Shown: positions 16,697 to 26,141, numbered from the stretch's first letter. The stretch: DNA of 64,000 nt from Streptomyces californicus (GCF_000717645.1 NZ_JNZZ01000019.1:294509-358508), one strand, 5' to 3'. Notes: generated from the sequence alone by a model not told the origin. Numbers and translations are program-made.

Positions 16697-18202
16697 CTAC
16701 AGCCCCGGCCCCTGGTAGGCGCCCCGGTTGGGCTTGGCGGTCGACGAGACCGGGTTGGCCCAGTAGTCGCGTCCGCCGTTGTCGGCGATGACGGCGCCGT
16801 TGCCGAGGGCGGGGGAGGTGGACCTCAGCCGGTAGCCGTCGACCGCGTGGATCGAGCTGCCGCCGGTGCCGGGTGCGACGAACCGCGGGTCGTCGGTGAT
16901 GCCGTTGGCCGTGGGCCGGGGAACGCCCTGGAAGACGTTCCAGCTCCAGGTGATCCCGGCTCCGGTGGGCAGCCGGGAGTCGGTGGTGCCGACGAAGATG
17001 TTGTTCTCCACCACACTCCGGGTGGGGAGCTTGACGTCGAACTTCTTGTCCGTGCAGTAGAAGACGTTGTTGTAGAGGTGGAGCGCCGACCGGCCGGCGC
17101 TGTTGCTGCTCATCCGGCAGTCGTTCTCGGAGATGTTGTAGCGGATGGTCTGCCGGGCGCCGCCGATGGTTCCGCAGCCGTCGCAGTCGAGGAAGAACCC
17201 ACCGATGTTGTCGCGGCTGTAGTTGTACTGGATGAGGCAGGTGCCGGTGTTGCCCCAGTCGCAGTCGAACGCCTGGCTGTCGGCGACGGACATCCTGGTG
17301 ATGTCGTACACGGCGTTCTTCTGGATGGTCGGGTTGTGGTCGCCGAGTACCCAGATCCCGGCGAAGTTGCCTCCGGAGAAGGGGTAGACGCCGTTGCCCA
17401 CGCCGGAGGCGTCGTTGTACTGGATCATCGGGGCGTCGGCGTAGCTGACGATGATGCCGTCGCCCCCGACGTCCTTGACGGTGTTGCGCTCGACGAGGAC
17501 GCCGTCGCCCTTGTTGGCCATGGAGCCGGTGCGGATCTTCAGGCCGCCGCCCCCGGTGTTGCTGACGGTGTTGTCGTGCACGTGTACGTCGTCGAGCGTG
17601 GAGCCGGCCCCGGTCGCGCCGGTGACGATGCCGCCGGACTGGACGTAGTCCTCCGTGACCGAACCGGTCTTGTCGGTCTGGCCGGCGACACGGTCGATCA
17701 CCAGGCCGCCGATGTCGAAACCGGTGTGGGCCCTGCCGTCGGTGGCGGAGATGCGCAGTCCCGTGCGGCGGGCGAGGGAGCCGGCCGGGTTGGTGATCTT
17801 GATGTCGCTGATCTTCCAGTGGTCCTGGTCGGTCAGCGAGACCGCGTCCGCTGCGCCGCCGCCGTTCAGGACGGGCCGTGCGCCCGTGCCGTAGCGGGTG
17901 AGGGTGATGGGCTCGCTCGCCGTGCCGCTGCCCTTCGGGGCCAGCGCGCCCGTGCAGGTGGTACCGGACGCGAGGGCGAGCGTGTCTCCGGGGCCGTAGC
18001 TCCCGCTGTTCGCCTGCGCGACGCTGTTGAAGGGGCTGGCCTCGGTGCCGGTCCCGGCGGTGGGCCGTGAGCAGTCGACGTAGGTGGTGGAACCGGCGGC
18101 CGTCGCCGACCGGGCCGGCAGGAAGGCCGTGCCGGTGAGCGCGACGGCCGCGGCGAGGAGCAGCCGCCCGGCCGATTTTCTGCGGATGACGCTGATCTCC
18201 AT
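16697..18202 (-). CDS. Secreted right-handed parallel beta-helix protein (pectate-lyase-like fold)
   Basis: This 501-residue exported protein has a signal peptide (RRKSAGRLLLAAAVALTGTAFLPARSATA, cleavage near residue 36) followed by repeating ~22-residue coils rich in N, G and D (DVHVHDNTVSNTGGGGLKI, VLVERNTVKDVGGDGIIV, PTIQKNAVYDI, CLIQYNYSRDNIGGFFLD). This is the fold of pectate lyases and other polysaccharide-active enzymes. Cysteine pairs suggest disulphides. It is divergent from a LacI-like regulator and near sugar-transport genes sharing an operator, so it probably degrades an extracellular polysaccharide whose products are imported. The catalytic residues and substrate cannot be assigned; it could also be a non-catalytic adhesin. 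Confidence 0.8.
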   Translation of the reverse strand: MEISVIRRKSAGRLLLAAAVALTGTAFLPARSATAAGSTTYVDCSRPTAGTGTEASPFNSVAQANSGSYGPGDTLALASGTTCTGALAPKGSGTASEPITLTRYGTGARPVLNGGGAADAVSLTDQDHWKISDIKITNPAGSLARRTGLRISATDGRAHTGFDIGGLVIDRVAGQTDKTGSVTEDYVQSGGIVTGATGAGSTLDDVHVHDNTVSNTGGGGLKIRTGSMANKGDGVLVERNTVKDVGGDGIIVSYADAPMIQYNDASGVGNGVYPFSGGNFAGIWVLGDHNPTIQKNAVYDITRMSVADSQAFDCDWGNTGTCLIQYNYSRDNIGGFFLDCDGCGTIGGARQTIRYNISENDCRMSSNSAGRSALHLYNNVFYCTDKKFDVKLPTRSVVENNIFVGTTDSRLPTGAGITWSWNVFQGVPRPTANGITDDPRFVAPGTGGSSIHAVDGYRLRSTSPALGNGAVIADNGGRDYWANPVSSTAKPNRGAYQGPGL

Positions 18203-18244
18203 GCGAGTACCTCCTGGGTGGGTGGCCCGAAAGTAGGGGTCGCA

Positions 18245-18259
18245 CTTGATCAGGTCAAG
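18245..18259. promoter_or_regulatory. Operator-like palindrome between beta-helix and regulator genes
   Basis: CTTGATCAGGTCAAG is a 15-base imperfect palindrome 43 bases upstream of the beta-helix start. Its complement shares CTTGACCTGATC exactly with 21661-21672 and resembles 21788-21802. It is probably the site for the regulator at 18445. Further GATC-containing sequence follows at 18270-18290. Confidence 0.65.
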
Positions 18260-18444
18260 AGATTCTCGTCAATCGATCGATCATTGAGTGAATGACCGTC
18301 ACATGGTCAGCTCCTCGGGGTGTTGCCGGGTATTGCGCATGACTCCGGCACGGGGGTGTGCTGCGTCTGATCGAAATGTCGATCGAATGATACAGTCTGA
18401 TCGCCGGTGGGTTGGTGGGTGTGATGCGGGATGTGGAGGACGGG

Positions 18445-19518
18445 ATGCGTAGGTCCGCGGAGGAGCGTCGCAGGCTCATCGTGGCGGCGGTCGGTGAGCT
18501 GGGGGGCCATGTCCGGTTGTCCGAATTGGCCGGGCGACTGGGCATTCCCGCTGTCACGGTGCGGCGCGATGTGGTGGCGTTGGCGGATGCCGGGCGGATC
18601 GTGCGGTCGCACGGTTATGTCTCTCTCGGGCGTGCCGCCCCGGAGGGTCCCCGGCGGGCGGACGGTGCCGCGGGGAGGACCGTGGGGTTGCTGGTGCCGT
18701 CCGTCGGTTCGTATTTCGACGAGGTCATCGACGGCGTTCGTACCGCGGCCGCGTCGGCCGGGGCACGGCTGGTCCTCGGTATCGCTCCGTACGGATCGGA
18801 CGATGACCGGGCCCAGGCCGGGCAACTGGTGGATTCGGGGGCGCAGGGGCTGCTGCTCGCGCCGGGTCTGCTTCCCGGCCAGGCCCCCGAAGCGTGCGGG
18901 TGGCTGGATTCCCTGCCGGTGCCCGCCGTGCTCGTGGAGCGGCGCTCGCCGAGTTTCGACGGTCCCGGCTCGCTGCTGGACTCCGTCGGATCAGACCACC
19001 GTCACGGGGTGCTGGGGGCGCTGCGGCATTTCGCGAGTCTCGGCCACGAGCGGGTGCTGCTGGCCGCCCGGAGTGATTCGTGGACCGCTGAGGAGGTGCG
19101 GGCGGGGTACGCCGAGTCCACGCGTCTGCTGGGGATGGAGCCGCTGCCGGTCCTCGACACGCTCGGGCCTCGGGGGGCGGGCTCCGACCCGGCCCGGCTC
19201 GCCGGGCGTATCGCCGAAGCGGCGGCGGCCGGCGTCCGGGCCGTGCTCGTCCACAACGACCAGGACGCCATCCAGCTCCCGCCCCTGCTGCGGGCGCTCG
19301 GCCTCACCGTGCCGGACGACATCGCGCTGATCGCCTACGACGACGTGTTCGCGGCGCTGGCCGCCCCGCCGCTGACCGCGGTCGACCCACCGAAGCGGGC
19401 GGTGGGCGAAGCGGCGTTCGCCCTGCTGCTGCGGCGGCTCGCGGGCGAGAGCGATCTGCCGGTCCACCGCACGTTGCTGCTGCCCGCCCTGCGCGTGCGT
19501 ACGTCCTGCGGGGGGTGA
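18445..19518 (+). CDS. Hybrid regulator: DeoR-type HTH with LacI-type sugar sensor
   Basis: This 357-residue regulator has an N-terminal DeoR-like winged HTH (MRRSAEERRRLIVAAV, then LSELAGRLGIPAVTVRRDVVALADAGRIVRSHG, residues ~24-55) joined to a LacI/periplasmic-binding-type sensor (TVGLLVPSVGSYFDEVIDGVRTAA; VPAVLVERRSP; ALRHFASLGHERVLLAA; AVLVHNDQDAIQLPPLLRALGLTVPDDIALIAYDD). Sensors of this class bind a free sugar and release DNA. ATG at 18445 is preferred over 18424 because GGAGG lies 5 bases before it. It should control the beta-helix gene, the DUF2264 gene and the ABC operon, which share CTTGACCTGATC-like sites. A degenerate copy of its 3' end lies just downstream. Confidence 0.87.
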   Translation: MRRSAEERRRLIVAAVGELGGHVRLSELAGRLGIPAVTVRRDVVALADAGRIVRSHGYVSLGRAAPEGPRRADGAAGRTVGLLVPSVGSYFDEVIDGVRTAAASAGARLVLGIAPYGSDDDRAQAGQLVDSGAQGLLLAPGLLPGQAPEACGWLDSLPVPAVLVERRSPSFDGPGSLLDSVGSDHRHGVLGALRHFASLGHERVLLAARSDSWTAEEVRAGYAESTRLLGMEPLPVLDTLGPRGAGSDPARLAGRIAEAAAAGVRAVLVHNDQDAIQLPPLLRALGLTVPDDIALIAYDDVFAALAAPPLTAVDPPKRAVGEAAFALLLRRLAGESDLPVHRTLLLPALRVRTSCGG

Positions 19519-19603
19519 GGGGCGGCGTGACCGTTACTCAGCACGTTGCCGCCGTGCCCGCCCTTCGGGTGGGTACGTCCTGCGGAGGCTGAGAGACGGC
19601 GTG
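19469..19603 (+). repeat. Diverged tandem duplication of the regulator's 3' end
   Basis: Bases 19469-19529 (including the last ~17 codons and stop) and 19541-19603 are about 80% alike by eye. The second copy still reads H-V-A-A-V-P-A-L-R-V-G-T-S-C-G-G-stop, compared with the gene's ending L-P-A-L-R-V-R-T-S-C-G-G-stop. It is a relic of a short tandem duplication or of a second, lost regulator copy. Confidence 0.7.
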
Positions 19604-19612
19604 TGCGCTCGC

Positions 19613-19648
19613 GGTCCCGCCGCTCCCCGGGCGGGGAGCGGCGGGACC
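19613..19648. terminator. Bidirectional hairpin terminator (16-bp perfect stem)
   Basis: GGTCCCGCCGCTCCCC (19613-19628) pairs perfectly with 19633-19648 around a 4-base loop. It lies between the convergent regulator and DUF2264 genes, 3 bases from the latter's stop. Confidence 0.88.
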
Positions 19649-19651
19649 CTC

Positions 19652-21559
19652 TCAGATGTCTTCCCGGACTGCCACCGCCTCGGGGGCGAGGCGCACGGTG
19701 CGTTCCGTGCCGTCCGGCCAGCTCAGGCCCAGCTGCCAGGTCTCGCCCGGTTCGACGGTGAGGCCGACGGCGTCGAGCGGGTGGAGGGCGTCGTCGCGGG
19801 TGAGCCGGGCGGCGCAGGCCAGGAGCGTGGTGCCGCCCGGCAGGGTCCCGGTGAGCAGGGGCAGGAGCGCGCTCGGTCCGAAGGCGGTGCCCTCCGGTAC
19901 GACCGTGGTCCCGGCGTCGGTGAAGCCGTGCAGGCCGCGCAGTTCGCTGGTGAGCCGGCCGTCGGCGCGGGCGGTCGCGGCGGGGCCTGCCACGGTCTGC
20001 GTCCCGGCGACCGCCCATCCGCCGTGCGTCACGGGGGTGCCGGCTCCGGCCCCGGTGACCAGGTGGAGGCGGACCTCGTCCGCGCCGTGTACGAGGGTGA
20101 GGGAGGTGACGGTGACGCCGGGGAGGTCCTGGCCGGCGGCACGGGGTCGCCAGGCGGAGGCCGCCCAGCCGCGTCCGGCGCCGAGGGGGTGGATCCGGCC
20201 GCGTTCGGTGGGTCGGCCGTCGACGAGGAGGGCGAGGTGGTTGTCGGCCGGCCCCTCGTGGACGGGGCCGGTGGCGGTGGAGTGGGCCAGGCGGGCGTAG
20301 TGCGGGTTGTCGGGCAGCACGGTGTCGGCCGGCTGGTCGTCGCTGCCGTGGTTGTGGAGGCGGACGAGGCCGTCGCGCGCGGTCGACTGCACCAGCCACC
20401 CCGGCCGGGGCAGCGCCAGCACGGTGTCGCGGATCTCGGCGGGGGCGGGCAGCTCCTGCTCGCGCCAGACGGGGTGGCCCGCGGGCAGGAGCAGCCCGGT
20501 GAACGCGCTGGCGGCCCAGTAGGGGGAGGCGGGGCCGGAGTAGGGCTGCACCAGGCGCGGTTCGGGTCCGTACCAGCCGAGGGTGAGCAGGCCGTTCGCG
20601 TCGAGGGCTCCGCGGTCCAGGAAGTGGCGCAGCGCTCCGGAGGCCAGGCGGCGGGTGGTGCCGTGGGGGAGGGGGGTGTGGCCGGTGAGCGTTCCGGCCC
20701 ACAGGGCGGCGGTGGTGGCGAAGCGGTAGGTGAGCGAGCGGCCCTGGTGGACGGGGGCTCCGTCGCCGCCGAAGGTGTGCGCGTATCCCGCGAGGTGGGC
20801 CGAGAGCCGGCTCCCGTACTCGGCCAGCAGCGGTGCGTCGCCCGCGAGGTGGGCGTGGAGCACCGGGTAGAGGTGGAGGGCCCATCCGTTGTAGTGGTCG
20901 AAGGCGCGCGGCCGGCCGTCGGTGTACCAGCCATCGCCGAGGTGGAAGCGCTCGATCCTCTCCAGTCCCCGGCGCACCGCGGCCCGTGCCTCCTTCTCCT
21001 CGATGCCGGCCTCGGCGAGGAAGCCGCCGACGGAGAGCGGGAAGAGATGCCAGTTGTTGTCGTTGGGGGTCCGGCGCAGGGCGTCCGCGAGCCAGCGTCC
21101 CACCCGGCCTCGGACGGCTCCGTCGAGACGGTCCCACAACCAGGGCCGGGTCAGGCGGAGCGCGAAGGCGATGGAGGCGGCCTCCACCATGGCCTGGCCG
21201 CGGTCGGTGATCGGCGGCCAGGACTCGCGGTCGCCGTCCGCGAGGTCGCGCTCGGACGTGGGCGTACGTGTGCCGGCGTCGAGCCCGCGGGCGTAGTCCT
21301 CCAGCACGCCGTGCGGGTCGGCGCCGCCGGCGCCCGCGATACGCAGCGCGGCGAGGAGAAAGGTACGGGCGAAACCTTCGAGCGCGTCGGAGCGGCGGCC
21401 CGACCAGCTCGGACGGTCGCCGGGAAGGCCGACGAGCGCCCGGCCGGGGCTCGCGTACGGGCGGACGGCGGCGAGCAGGTCGTCGGCCGTCGCCTCCCAG
21501 TGCTCCCTGGTCCAGCCGGTGTACGGGCTGAGCTGTCGGTCCTCGGGAGGCAGGGGCAT
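19652..21559 (-). CDS. DUF2264 domain protein, probable polysaccharide-metabolism enzyme
   Basis: This 635-residue protein has the DUF2264 architecture: an N-terminal (alpha/alpha) toroid-like half (LEGFARTFLLAALRIAG; RRTPNDNNWHLFPLSVGGFL; GDGWYTDGRPRAFDHYNGWALHLYPVLHAHLAG) and a C-terminal beta-rich half, as in polysaccharide lyases and unsaturated glucuronyl hydrolases. No signal peptide is visible from the ATG at 21559, so it probably acts in the cytoplasm on imported oligosaccharides. The upstream region carries a large inverted repeat of GATCAGGTC. Co-location with a binding-protein-dependent sugar importer and a secreted beta-helix protein supports a role in breakdown of a plant-type glycan. 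The exact reaction is unknown. Confidence 0.82.
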   Translation of the reverse strand: MPLPPEDRQLSPYTGWTREHWEATADDLLAAVRPYASPGRALVGLPGDRPSWSGRRSDALEGFARTFLLAALRIAGAGGADPHGVLEDYARGLDAGTRTPTSERDLADGDRESWPPITDRGQAMVEAASIAFALRLTRPWLWDRLDGAVRGRVGRWLADALRRTPNDNNWHLFPLSVGGFLAEAGIEEKEARAAVRRGLERIERFHLGDGWYTDGRPRAFDHYNGWALHLYPVLHAHLAGDAPLLAEYGSRLSAHLAGYAHTFGGDGAPVHQGRSLTYRFATTAALWAGTLTGHTPLPHGTTRRLASGALRHFLDRGALDANGLLTLGWYGPEPRLVQPYSGPASPYWAASAFTGLLLPAGHPVWREQELPAPAEIRDTVLALPRPGWLVQSTARDGLVRLHNHGSDDQPADTVLPDNPHYARLAHSTATGPVHEGPADNHLALLVDGRPTERGRIHPLGAGRGWAASAWRPRAAGQDLPGVTVTSLTLVHGADEVRLHLVTGAGAGTPVTHGGWAVAGTQTVAGPAATARADGRLTSELRGLHGFTDAGTTVVPEGTAFGPSALLPLLTGTLPGGTTLLACAARLTRDDALHPLDAVGLTVEPGETWQLGLSWPDGTERTVRLAPEAVAVREDI

Positions 21560-21641
21560 GGGTGTGTCCTTCGTCGGTCGGTCCCGCCGGAACGGGGTTC
21601 TCCGGGCGGAATCTAGAAACCGACTGATCATTCGTCAAGAA

Positions 21642-21802
21642 GATCAGGTCGAATGAACTACTTGACCTGATCGTCATGTCCCGTCCGTGGCCGGCCTCCT
21701 TCGCCGTCAACCCCAGATCAGGGCGGCAGCGGTGAGGAAGGGGCGATGGCAAGCGGGTTGATCATATTGATCATTTGATCCGTGCATCTTGACTCTGATC
21801 AA
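21642..21802. promoter_or_regulatory. Cluster of GATCA-type operators in divergent promoter region
   Basis: GATCAGGTC (21642-21650) and GACCTGATC (21664-21672) form a perfect 9-base inverted repeat with a 13-base spacer. TTGATCATATTGATCATTTG (from 21758) carries repeated TTGATCA units through 21780. CTTGACTCTGATCAA (21788-21802) resembles the site at 18245. The cluster lies between DUF2264 (start 21559) and the binding-protein gene (start 21893), suggesting several bound dimers or looping. Confidence 0.65.
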
Positions 21803-21892
21803 CCGTGTGCTCAGGATGGCTGGCAATCGCCCCCGGTTCACCTTCCCGGAACAAGGCATTCGGACCCCGCGCCCCCTCATAGGAGCCGTGCC

Positions 21893-23236
21893 ATGCGCTC
21901 ACCCCTGTTCTCCCGCCGCAGATCCCTCCGCGCCGGCGCCGCGATCGCCGCGGCCACGCTGTGCGGGTCTCTCCTGGCCGCCTGCGGAGGCGACCAGGAC
22001 GACGTACCGGGCGCCGACGGCAAGCCGGTCACGCTGACCTTCTGGGGCTGGGCCAAGGGCACCCAGGAGGTCGTCGCGGACTTCAACGCGAGCCACCCGG
22101 ACATCCGGGTCACGTTCGAGGAGATCCCCTCCGGGAACGCCGGCGGATACGCGAAGATCACCAACGCCGTGAAGGCGGGCAACGCCCCGGACGTGTTCAA
22201 CATCGAATACCCGCAGCTGCCCGACTTCGTCAGTCAGGGAGCGGTCCAGGACATCAGCTCCCTCGTCGACGACAGCCTGAAGGGCAAGTACCTGCCCCAG
22301 GCGGCCGAGCTGACCGCCCTGGGCGGAAGGACCTGGGCCCTGCCCCTGGACGTCGCCCCGCAGACGTTCTTCTACCGCAAGGACCTCTTCCGGAAGGCGG
22401 GCATCACGGTGCCCCGGACGTGGGACGAGTTCCGTGACGCGGCGAAGAAGCTCAAGACCGCACAGCCCAAGACCCGGATCGCCACGTTCTTCCCGGACGA
22501 CCCGACCACGTTCGAGGCGATGGCCTGGCAGAACGGCGCGCGCTGGTTCACCGCCGAGGACGACGCCTGGAAGGTGAACCTCAAAGGCCCTGAGACCGGC
22601 AAGGCGGCCGACTACTGGCAGAAGATGGTCGACGACGACCTCGTCCAGGTCCAGCCCTCGTTCAGCCAGCAGTGGACCGCCTCGCTCCAGAAGGGCGAGA
22701 CGGCCGGATACCTCGGAGCCTCCTGGGGGGCGGGCGTCCTGAAGGCGAACCTCGGATCGGCGCCCGGCATGGACGGGAACTGGGCGGTCGCACCGATGCC
22801 GACCTGGGACGGGCAGCCCGCCAGCGGCATGCTCGGCGGCACCACCTTCGCGGTCTCCAAGGACAGCAAGAAGGCCAGGGCCGCCGTCGAGTTCGCCACC
22901 TGGGCCACCACCACCCCCGAAGGCATGAAGGCCCGCATCGACTCGGGCACCTCGTCCTCCTACCCCGCGGCCACCGCACTGCTCCCCGTCGCCAAGAAGG
23001 CGTTCGACACCAAGTTCTACGGCGGGCAGGACATCTACGGCCTCTACGCCGAGGCCGCCGAGTCGATCAAGCCCGGCTGGACCTGGGGCCCCGTCATGGG
23101 CGTGACCAACGGCTCCCTGAAGGACTCCTTCGGCAAGGTCGCCGGCAAGACCGGCACGATCCAGGACGCCCTCACCACCGCGCAGCAGGCCACCCTGGAC
23201 GAGTTCAAGAACCGCGGGCTGAAGGTCGCCCCGTGA
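21893..23236 (+). CDS. Sugar ABC transporter substrate-binding lipoprotein (family 1)
   Basis: This 447-residue extracellular solute-binding lipoprotein is of the MalE-like family. The signal sequence carries twin arginines ([11 protein letters not shown]) and a lipobox LLAAC with Cys at about residue 31. The mature protein shows the fold's usual stretches: [88 protein letters not shown] and [18 protein letters not shown] at 21893 has AGGAG 7 bases upstream. It is the first gene of a four-gene operon, and the following permease starts within its stop codon. The ligand is unknown; the locus suggests an oligosaccharide. Confidence 0.92.
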   Translation: MRSPLFSRRRSLRAGAAIAAATLCGSLLAACGGDQDDVPGADGKPVTLTFWGWAKGTQEVVADFNASHPDIRVTFEEIPSGNAGGYAKITNAVKAGNAPDVFNIEYPQLPDFVSQGAVQDISSLVDDSLKGKYLPQAAELTALGGRTWALPLDVAPQTFFYRKDLFRKAGITVPRTWDEFRDAAKKLKTAQPKTRIATFFPDDPTTFEAMAWQNGARWFTAEDDAWKVNLKGPETGKAADYWQKMVDDDLVQVQPSFSQQWTASLQKGETAGYLGASWGAGVLKANLGSAPGMDGNWAVAPMPTWDGQPASGMLGGTTFAVSKDSKKARAAVEFATWATTTPEGMKARIDSGTSSSYPAATALLPVAKKAFDTKFYGGQDIYGLYAEAAESIKPGWTWGPVMGVTNGSLKDSFGKVAGKTGTIQDALTTAQQATLDEFKNRGLKVAP

Positions 23237-24177
23237 CCACGCGTACCGCCCGGTCCGCGACCTCCCGCGCCGCCTCTTCCCGGCGGCGCGGGAGGTACGG
23301 CGCCCCCGCGGTCCTGCTCGCCCCGTTCCTGCTGCTCTTCACCGCCTGCACCCTCGTGCCGGTGGGCTACGCGATCCATCTGAGCCTCTACACCGAACAG
23401 CGGGGCGGCCTCGGATTCGGCGGCACGGAAACCCTGTTCACCGGCTGGGGCAACTACGCCCGCGCGCTCAAGGACGACGCCTTCCTCGAAGGCTTCGCGA
23501 ACATCGCCCTGTACTGCCTGATGTACATCCCGCTGATGATCGCCCTCGCCCTGGCCCTGGCCCTGCTCCTGGACTCCGCGCTGGCCCGCGCCAAGCGGTT
23601 CTTCCAGCTCGCCCTGTTCATCCCGCACGCCGTCCCCGGCATCATCGCCGCGCTGATCTGGATGTACCTGTACACCCCCGGCATCAGCCCGGTCCTCGAC
23701 CTGCTGGAAACCGCCGGCACCCGCCCCGACCTCCTCGGCAACCCCCTCCCGGCCGTCGTCAACATGGCCCTGTGGCAGTGGACCGGCTACAACGTGGTCA
23801 TCTTCTACGCCGCGCTCCAGGCCATTCCCCGCGAAGTGCTGGAAGCCGCCGTCGTCGACGGCGCGGGCCCGGTCCGCACCGCGATCAGCATCAAGATGCC
23901 GCTGATCCGCGCCTCCCTCGCCATGGTCGGCCTGTTCACCGTCATCGGATCGCTCCAACTGTTCACCGAGCCGATGATCCTCCACGGCACCGCCCCCGCC
24001 GTCACCTCCGCATGGACACCCAACATGTACGCCTACACCGCCGCCTTCGAGCGCAGCGACTACGGCCTCGCCGCCGCCTCCTCGGTGCTGCTCGCGGCCG
24101 CGGCCGCGCTCCTGTCCTTCGCCGTCACCCGGCTCGCCCGGCCCCGGCCCGAGAGCCGGAAGGAGCGTGCGGCATGA
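23233..24177 (+). CDS. Sugar ABC transporter permease 1 (MalF-like)
   Basis: This 314-residue integral membrane permease has about six membrane segments after a basic N-terminus ([22 protein letters not shown]). The EAA loop that docks the ATPase is seen as [33 protein letters not shown] at 23233 overlaps the binding-protein stop by four bases (GTGA), fixing the start. The operon has no ATPase gene, as is usual for MalFGK-type importers in Streptomyces that share the MsiK ATPase encoded elsewhere. Confidence 0.92.
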   Translation: MTTRTARSATSRAASSRRRGRYGAPAVLLAPFLLLFTACTLVPVGYAIHLSLYTEQRGGLGFGGTETLFTGWGNYARALKDDAFLEGFANIALYCLMYIPLMIALALALALLLDSALARAKRFFQLALFIPHAVPGIIAALIWMYLYTPGISPVLDLLETAGTRPDLLGNPLPAVVNMALWQWTGYNVVIFYAALQAIPREVLEAAVVDGAGPVRTAISIKMPLIRASLAMVGLFTVIGSLQLFTEPMILHGTAPAVTSAWTPNMYAYTAAFERSDYGLAAASSVLLAAAAALLSFAVTRLARPRPESRKERAA

Positions 24178-25025
24178 GCGGCGGACCCCGGCACTGGAGC
24201 CTGTCCAGAACGGTCGTCAACGGCGTACTCGTCCTGGCCACCGCCTACACCCTGCTGCCCCTGGGCTGGCTGCTCACCGCGGCCGCCAAGAACACCGCCG
24301 ACCTGCTCGGCGGGAACACGCTCACCCCGGACAACTTCAACCTCGGCAGGAACCTCGGCGAACTGGCCTCCACCGGCGACGGCATCTACTTCCGCTGGTA
24401 CGCCAACTCCCTGCTCTACGCGGGCCTCGGCGCGGCGCTCTGCGCCCTGATCTGCGTCGCCGCCGGATACGTCTTCCACGTCTACACCTTCCCCGGCAAG
24501 GAGAAGCTGTTCGGCCTGGTCCTGGTCGGAGTCATGGTCCCCACCACCGCCCTGGCCCTGCCGATGTACCTGCTCGCCTCCGAGGTGGGCATCGTCAACA
24601 GCTTCTGGGCCGTCTTCCTGCCCTCCCTCGTCAATCCCTTCGGCGTCTACCTCGCCCGCGTGTTCTGCACCGGCTACATACCCGGTGAGGTGCTGGAGGC
24701 GGCCCGCGTGGACGGGACGGGCGAACTGCGCACCTTCTGGTCGGTCGGCCTGCCGATGGTGATGCCCGGCTTCGTGACCGTGTTCCTGTTCCAGTTCACC
24801 GCGATCTGGAACAACTTCTTCCTGCCGCTGGTGATGCTCTCCGACAACAAGCTCTTCCCCGTCAGCCTGGGCCTGTTCACCTGGAACGTGCAGACCAGGT
24901 CGTTCCCCGAGTACTACCCCCTGGTCGTCACCGGGGCGCTGCTCGCCGTCATCCCGCTGATCCTCGCCTTCGTCCTCCTCCAGCGGCACTGGAAGGCGGG
25001 CCTGACCGCGGGGAGCGTCAAATGA
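24174..25025 (+). CDS. Sugar ABC transporter permease 2 (MalG-like)
   Basis: This 283-residue second permease has six membrane segments and the EAA loop GEVLEAARVDGTGELRTFWSVGLPMVMPGFVTVFLFQFTAIWN, typical of MalG-type subunits. Its ATG overlaps the preceding stop (ATGA), and its own stop overlaps the dehydrogenase start (ATGA), so the three genes are tightly coupled. It pairs with the permease encoded upstream to form the channel. Confidence 0.93.
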   Translation: MSGGPRHWSLSRTVVNGVLVLATAYTLLPLGWLLTAAAKNTADLLGGNTLTPDNFNLGRNLGELASTGDGIYFRWYANSLLYAGLGAALCALICVAAGYVFHVYTFPGKEKLFGLVLVGVMVPTTALALPMYLLASEVGIVNSFWAVFLPSLVNPFGVYLARVFCTGYIPGEVLEAARVDGTGELRTFWSVGLPMVMPGFVTVFLFQFTAIWNNFFLPLVMLSDNKLFPVSLGLFTWNVQTRSFPEYYPLVVTGALLAVIPLILAFVLLQRHWKAGLTAGSVK

Positions 25026-26107
25026 CCGCACCCGCCCCCGCCGGCTCCTACGAGGAGGAGCCCACGCCCGCCCCCCGGCCGTCCGCCGCCGGCGAGCCCG
25101 GGCCCCGCCCACGTGCCGTCCTCGCGATGCACCGGGATCTTCCCGCCCGCCTGATCGACACCCACACGATGGCCCGGCTGGCAGCCCTGACCGACATCGA
25201 CCCGGCGGTGGTGCTCGACGACTTCACCACCGCCGCGGCCCGGCAGGAGCTCGCCGGCGCGGAGGTGATCGTCTCGGGCTGGGGTTGCCCGCCGATCGAC
25301 GCGGACACCCTGGCCGCGGCCCCCCGCCTGCGGGCGGTCGTCCACGCGGCGGGGTCGGTGAAGCACCACATCACGGCGGCCTGCTGGGAACGGGGCATCG
25401 AGGTCGCCTCCGTGGCCTGGGCGAACGCCCTGCCCGTGGCCGAGTACACCGTCGCGGCCGTACTCGGTGCGAACAAGCGGCTCCTGCGCATCCGCGAGGA
25501 CTACCGGGCCCGGCGCGCCCCGCACGACTGGCAGAGCGCCTACGCGCGGGCCGGCAACTACCGCCGCACCGTCGGGATCGTCGGAGCGTCCCTCATCGGC
25601 CGCCGGGTGATGGACCTGCTGCGCCCCTACGACCTGGACCTGCTGCTGTACGACCCGTACGTGGAGCCGGCCGAGGCCGTCCGTCTGGGAGCCCGCTCGG
25701 TCACCCTGGACGAACTGTGCGCGGGCGGCGACGTGGTGAGCGTGCACGCCCCCGAGCTTCCCGAGACCCGTCATCTGCTCGACGGCCGCAGGCTCGCCCT
25801 GATGCGGGACGACAGCACGCTGATCAACACCTCGCGGGGCTCTCTCGTCGATCAGGACGCTCTGACCGCCGAACTCGTCTCGGGCCGGCTCAACGCCGTC
25901 ATCGACGTCACCGTCCCCGAGGTCCTGCCGGCAGCCTCACCGCTGTACGACCTGCCGAACGTCGTGCTGACCCCGCACATCGCGGGCTCCCTGGGCGGGG
26001 AACTGCACCGGATGGCCGCGGCCGCCGTCGACGAGGTCGCCCTGTGGACGGCCGGACGCCCCTTCGCGCACCCGGTGGCGAAGGAGGCCATCTCCCGCAC
26101 GGCCTGA
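25022..26107 (+). CDS. D-isomer 2-hydroxyacid dehydrogenase
   Basis: This 361-residue NAD(P)-dependent dehydrogenase has the Rossmann loop VGIVGASLIGRRVMDLLRPYDLDLLLYDPY, in which the usual G-x-G-x-x-G is altered to G-A-S-L-I-G. The catalytic Arg is in TLINTSRGSLVDQDAL, the Glu in VIDVTVPEVLP and the His in LTPHIAGSLGGELHRM. It is the fourth gene of the sugar-import operon (ATGA overlap) and probably processes an intermediate of the imported sugar, for example a uronic-acid-derived keto acid. It is related to, but clearly different from, the dehydrogenase at 8789. The operon ends in a strong hairpin 4 bases later. Confidence 0.87.
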   Translation: MTAPAPAGSYEEEPTPAPRPSAAGEPGPRPRAVLAMHRDLPARLIDTHTMARLAALTDIDPAVVLDDFTTAAARQELAGAEVIVSGWGCPPIDADTLAAAPRLRAVVHAAGSVKHHITAACWERGIEVASVAWANALPVAEYTVAAVLGANKRLLRIREDYRARRAPHDWQSAYARAGNYRRTVGIVGASLIGRRVMDLLRPYDLDLLLYDPYVEPAEAVRLGARSVTLDELCAGGDVVSVHAPELPETRHLLDGRRLALMRDDSTLINTSRGSLVDQDALTAELVSGRLNAVIDVTVPEVLPAASPLYDLPNVVLTPHIAGSLGGELHRMAAAAVDEVALWTAGRPFAHPVAKEAISRTA

Positions 26108-26110
26108 AGC

Positions 26111-26141
26111 GGGCTCCGGACCCCGCAAGGGTCCGGAGCCC
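26111..26141 (+). terminator. Hairpin terminator after the sugar operon (13-bp perfect stem)
   Basis: GGGCTCCGGACCC (26111-26123) pairs perfectly with 26129-26141 around CGCAA. It ends the rightward sugar operon and faces the left end of the phosphonate cluster. Confidence 0.88.
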
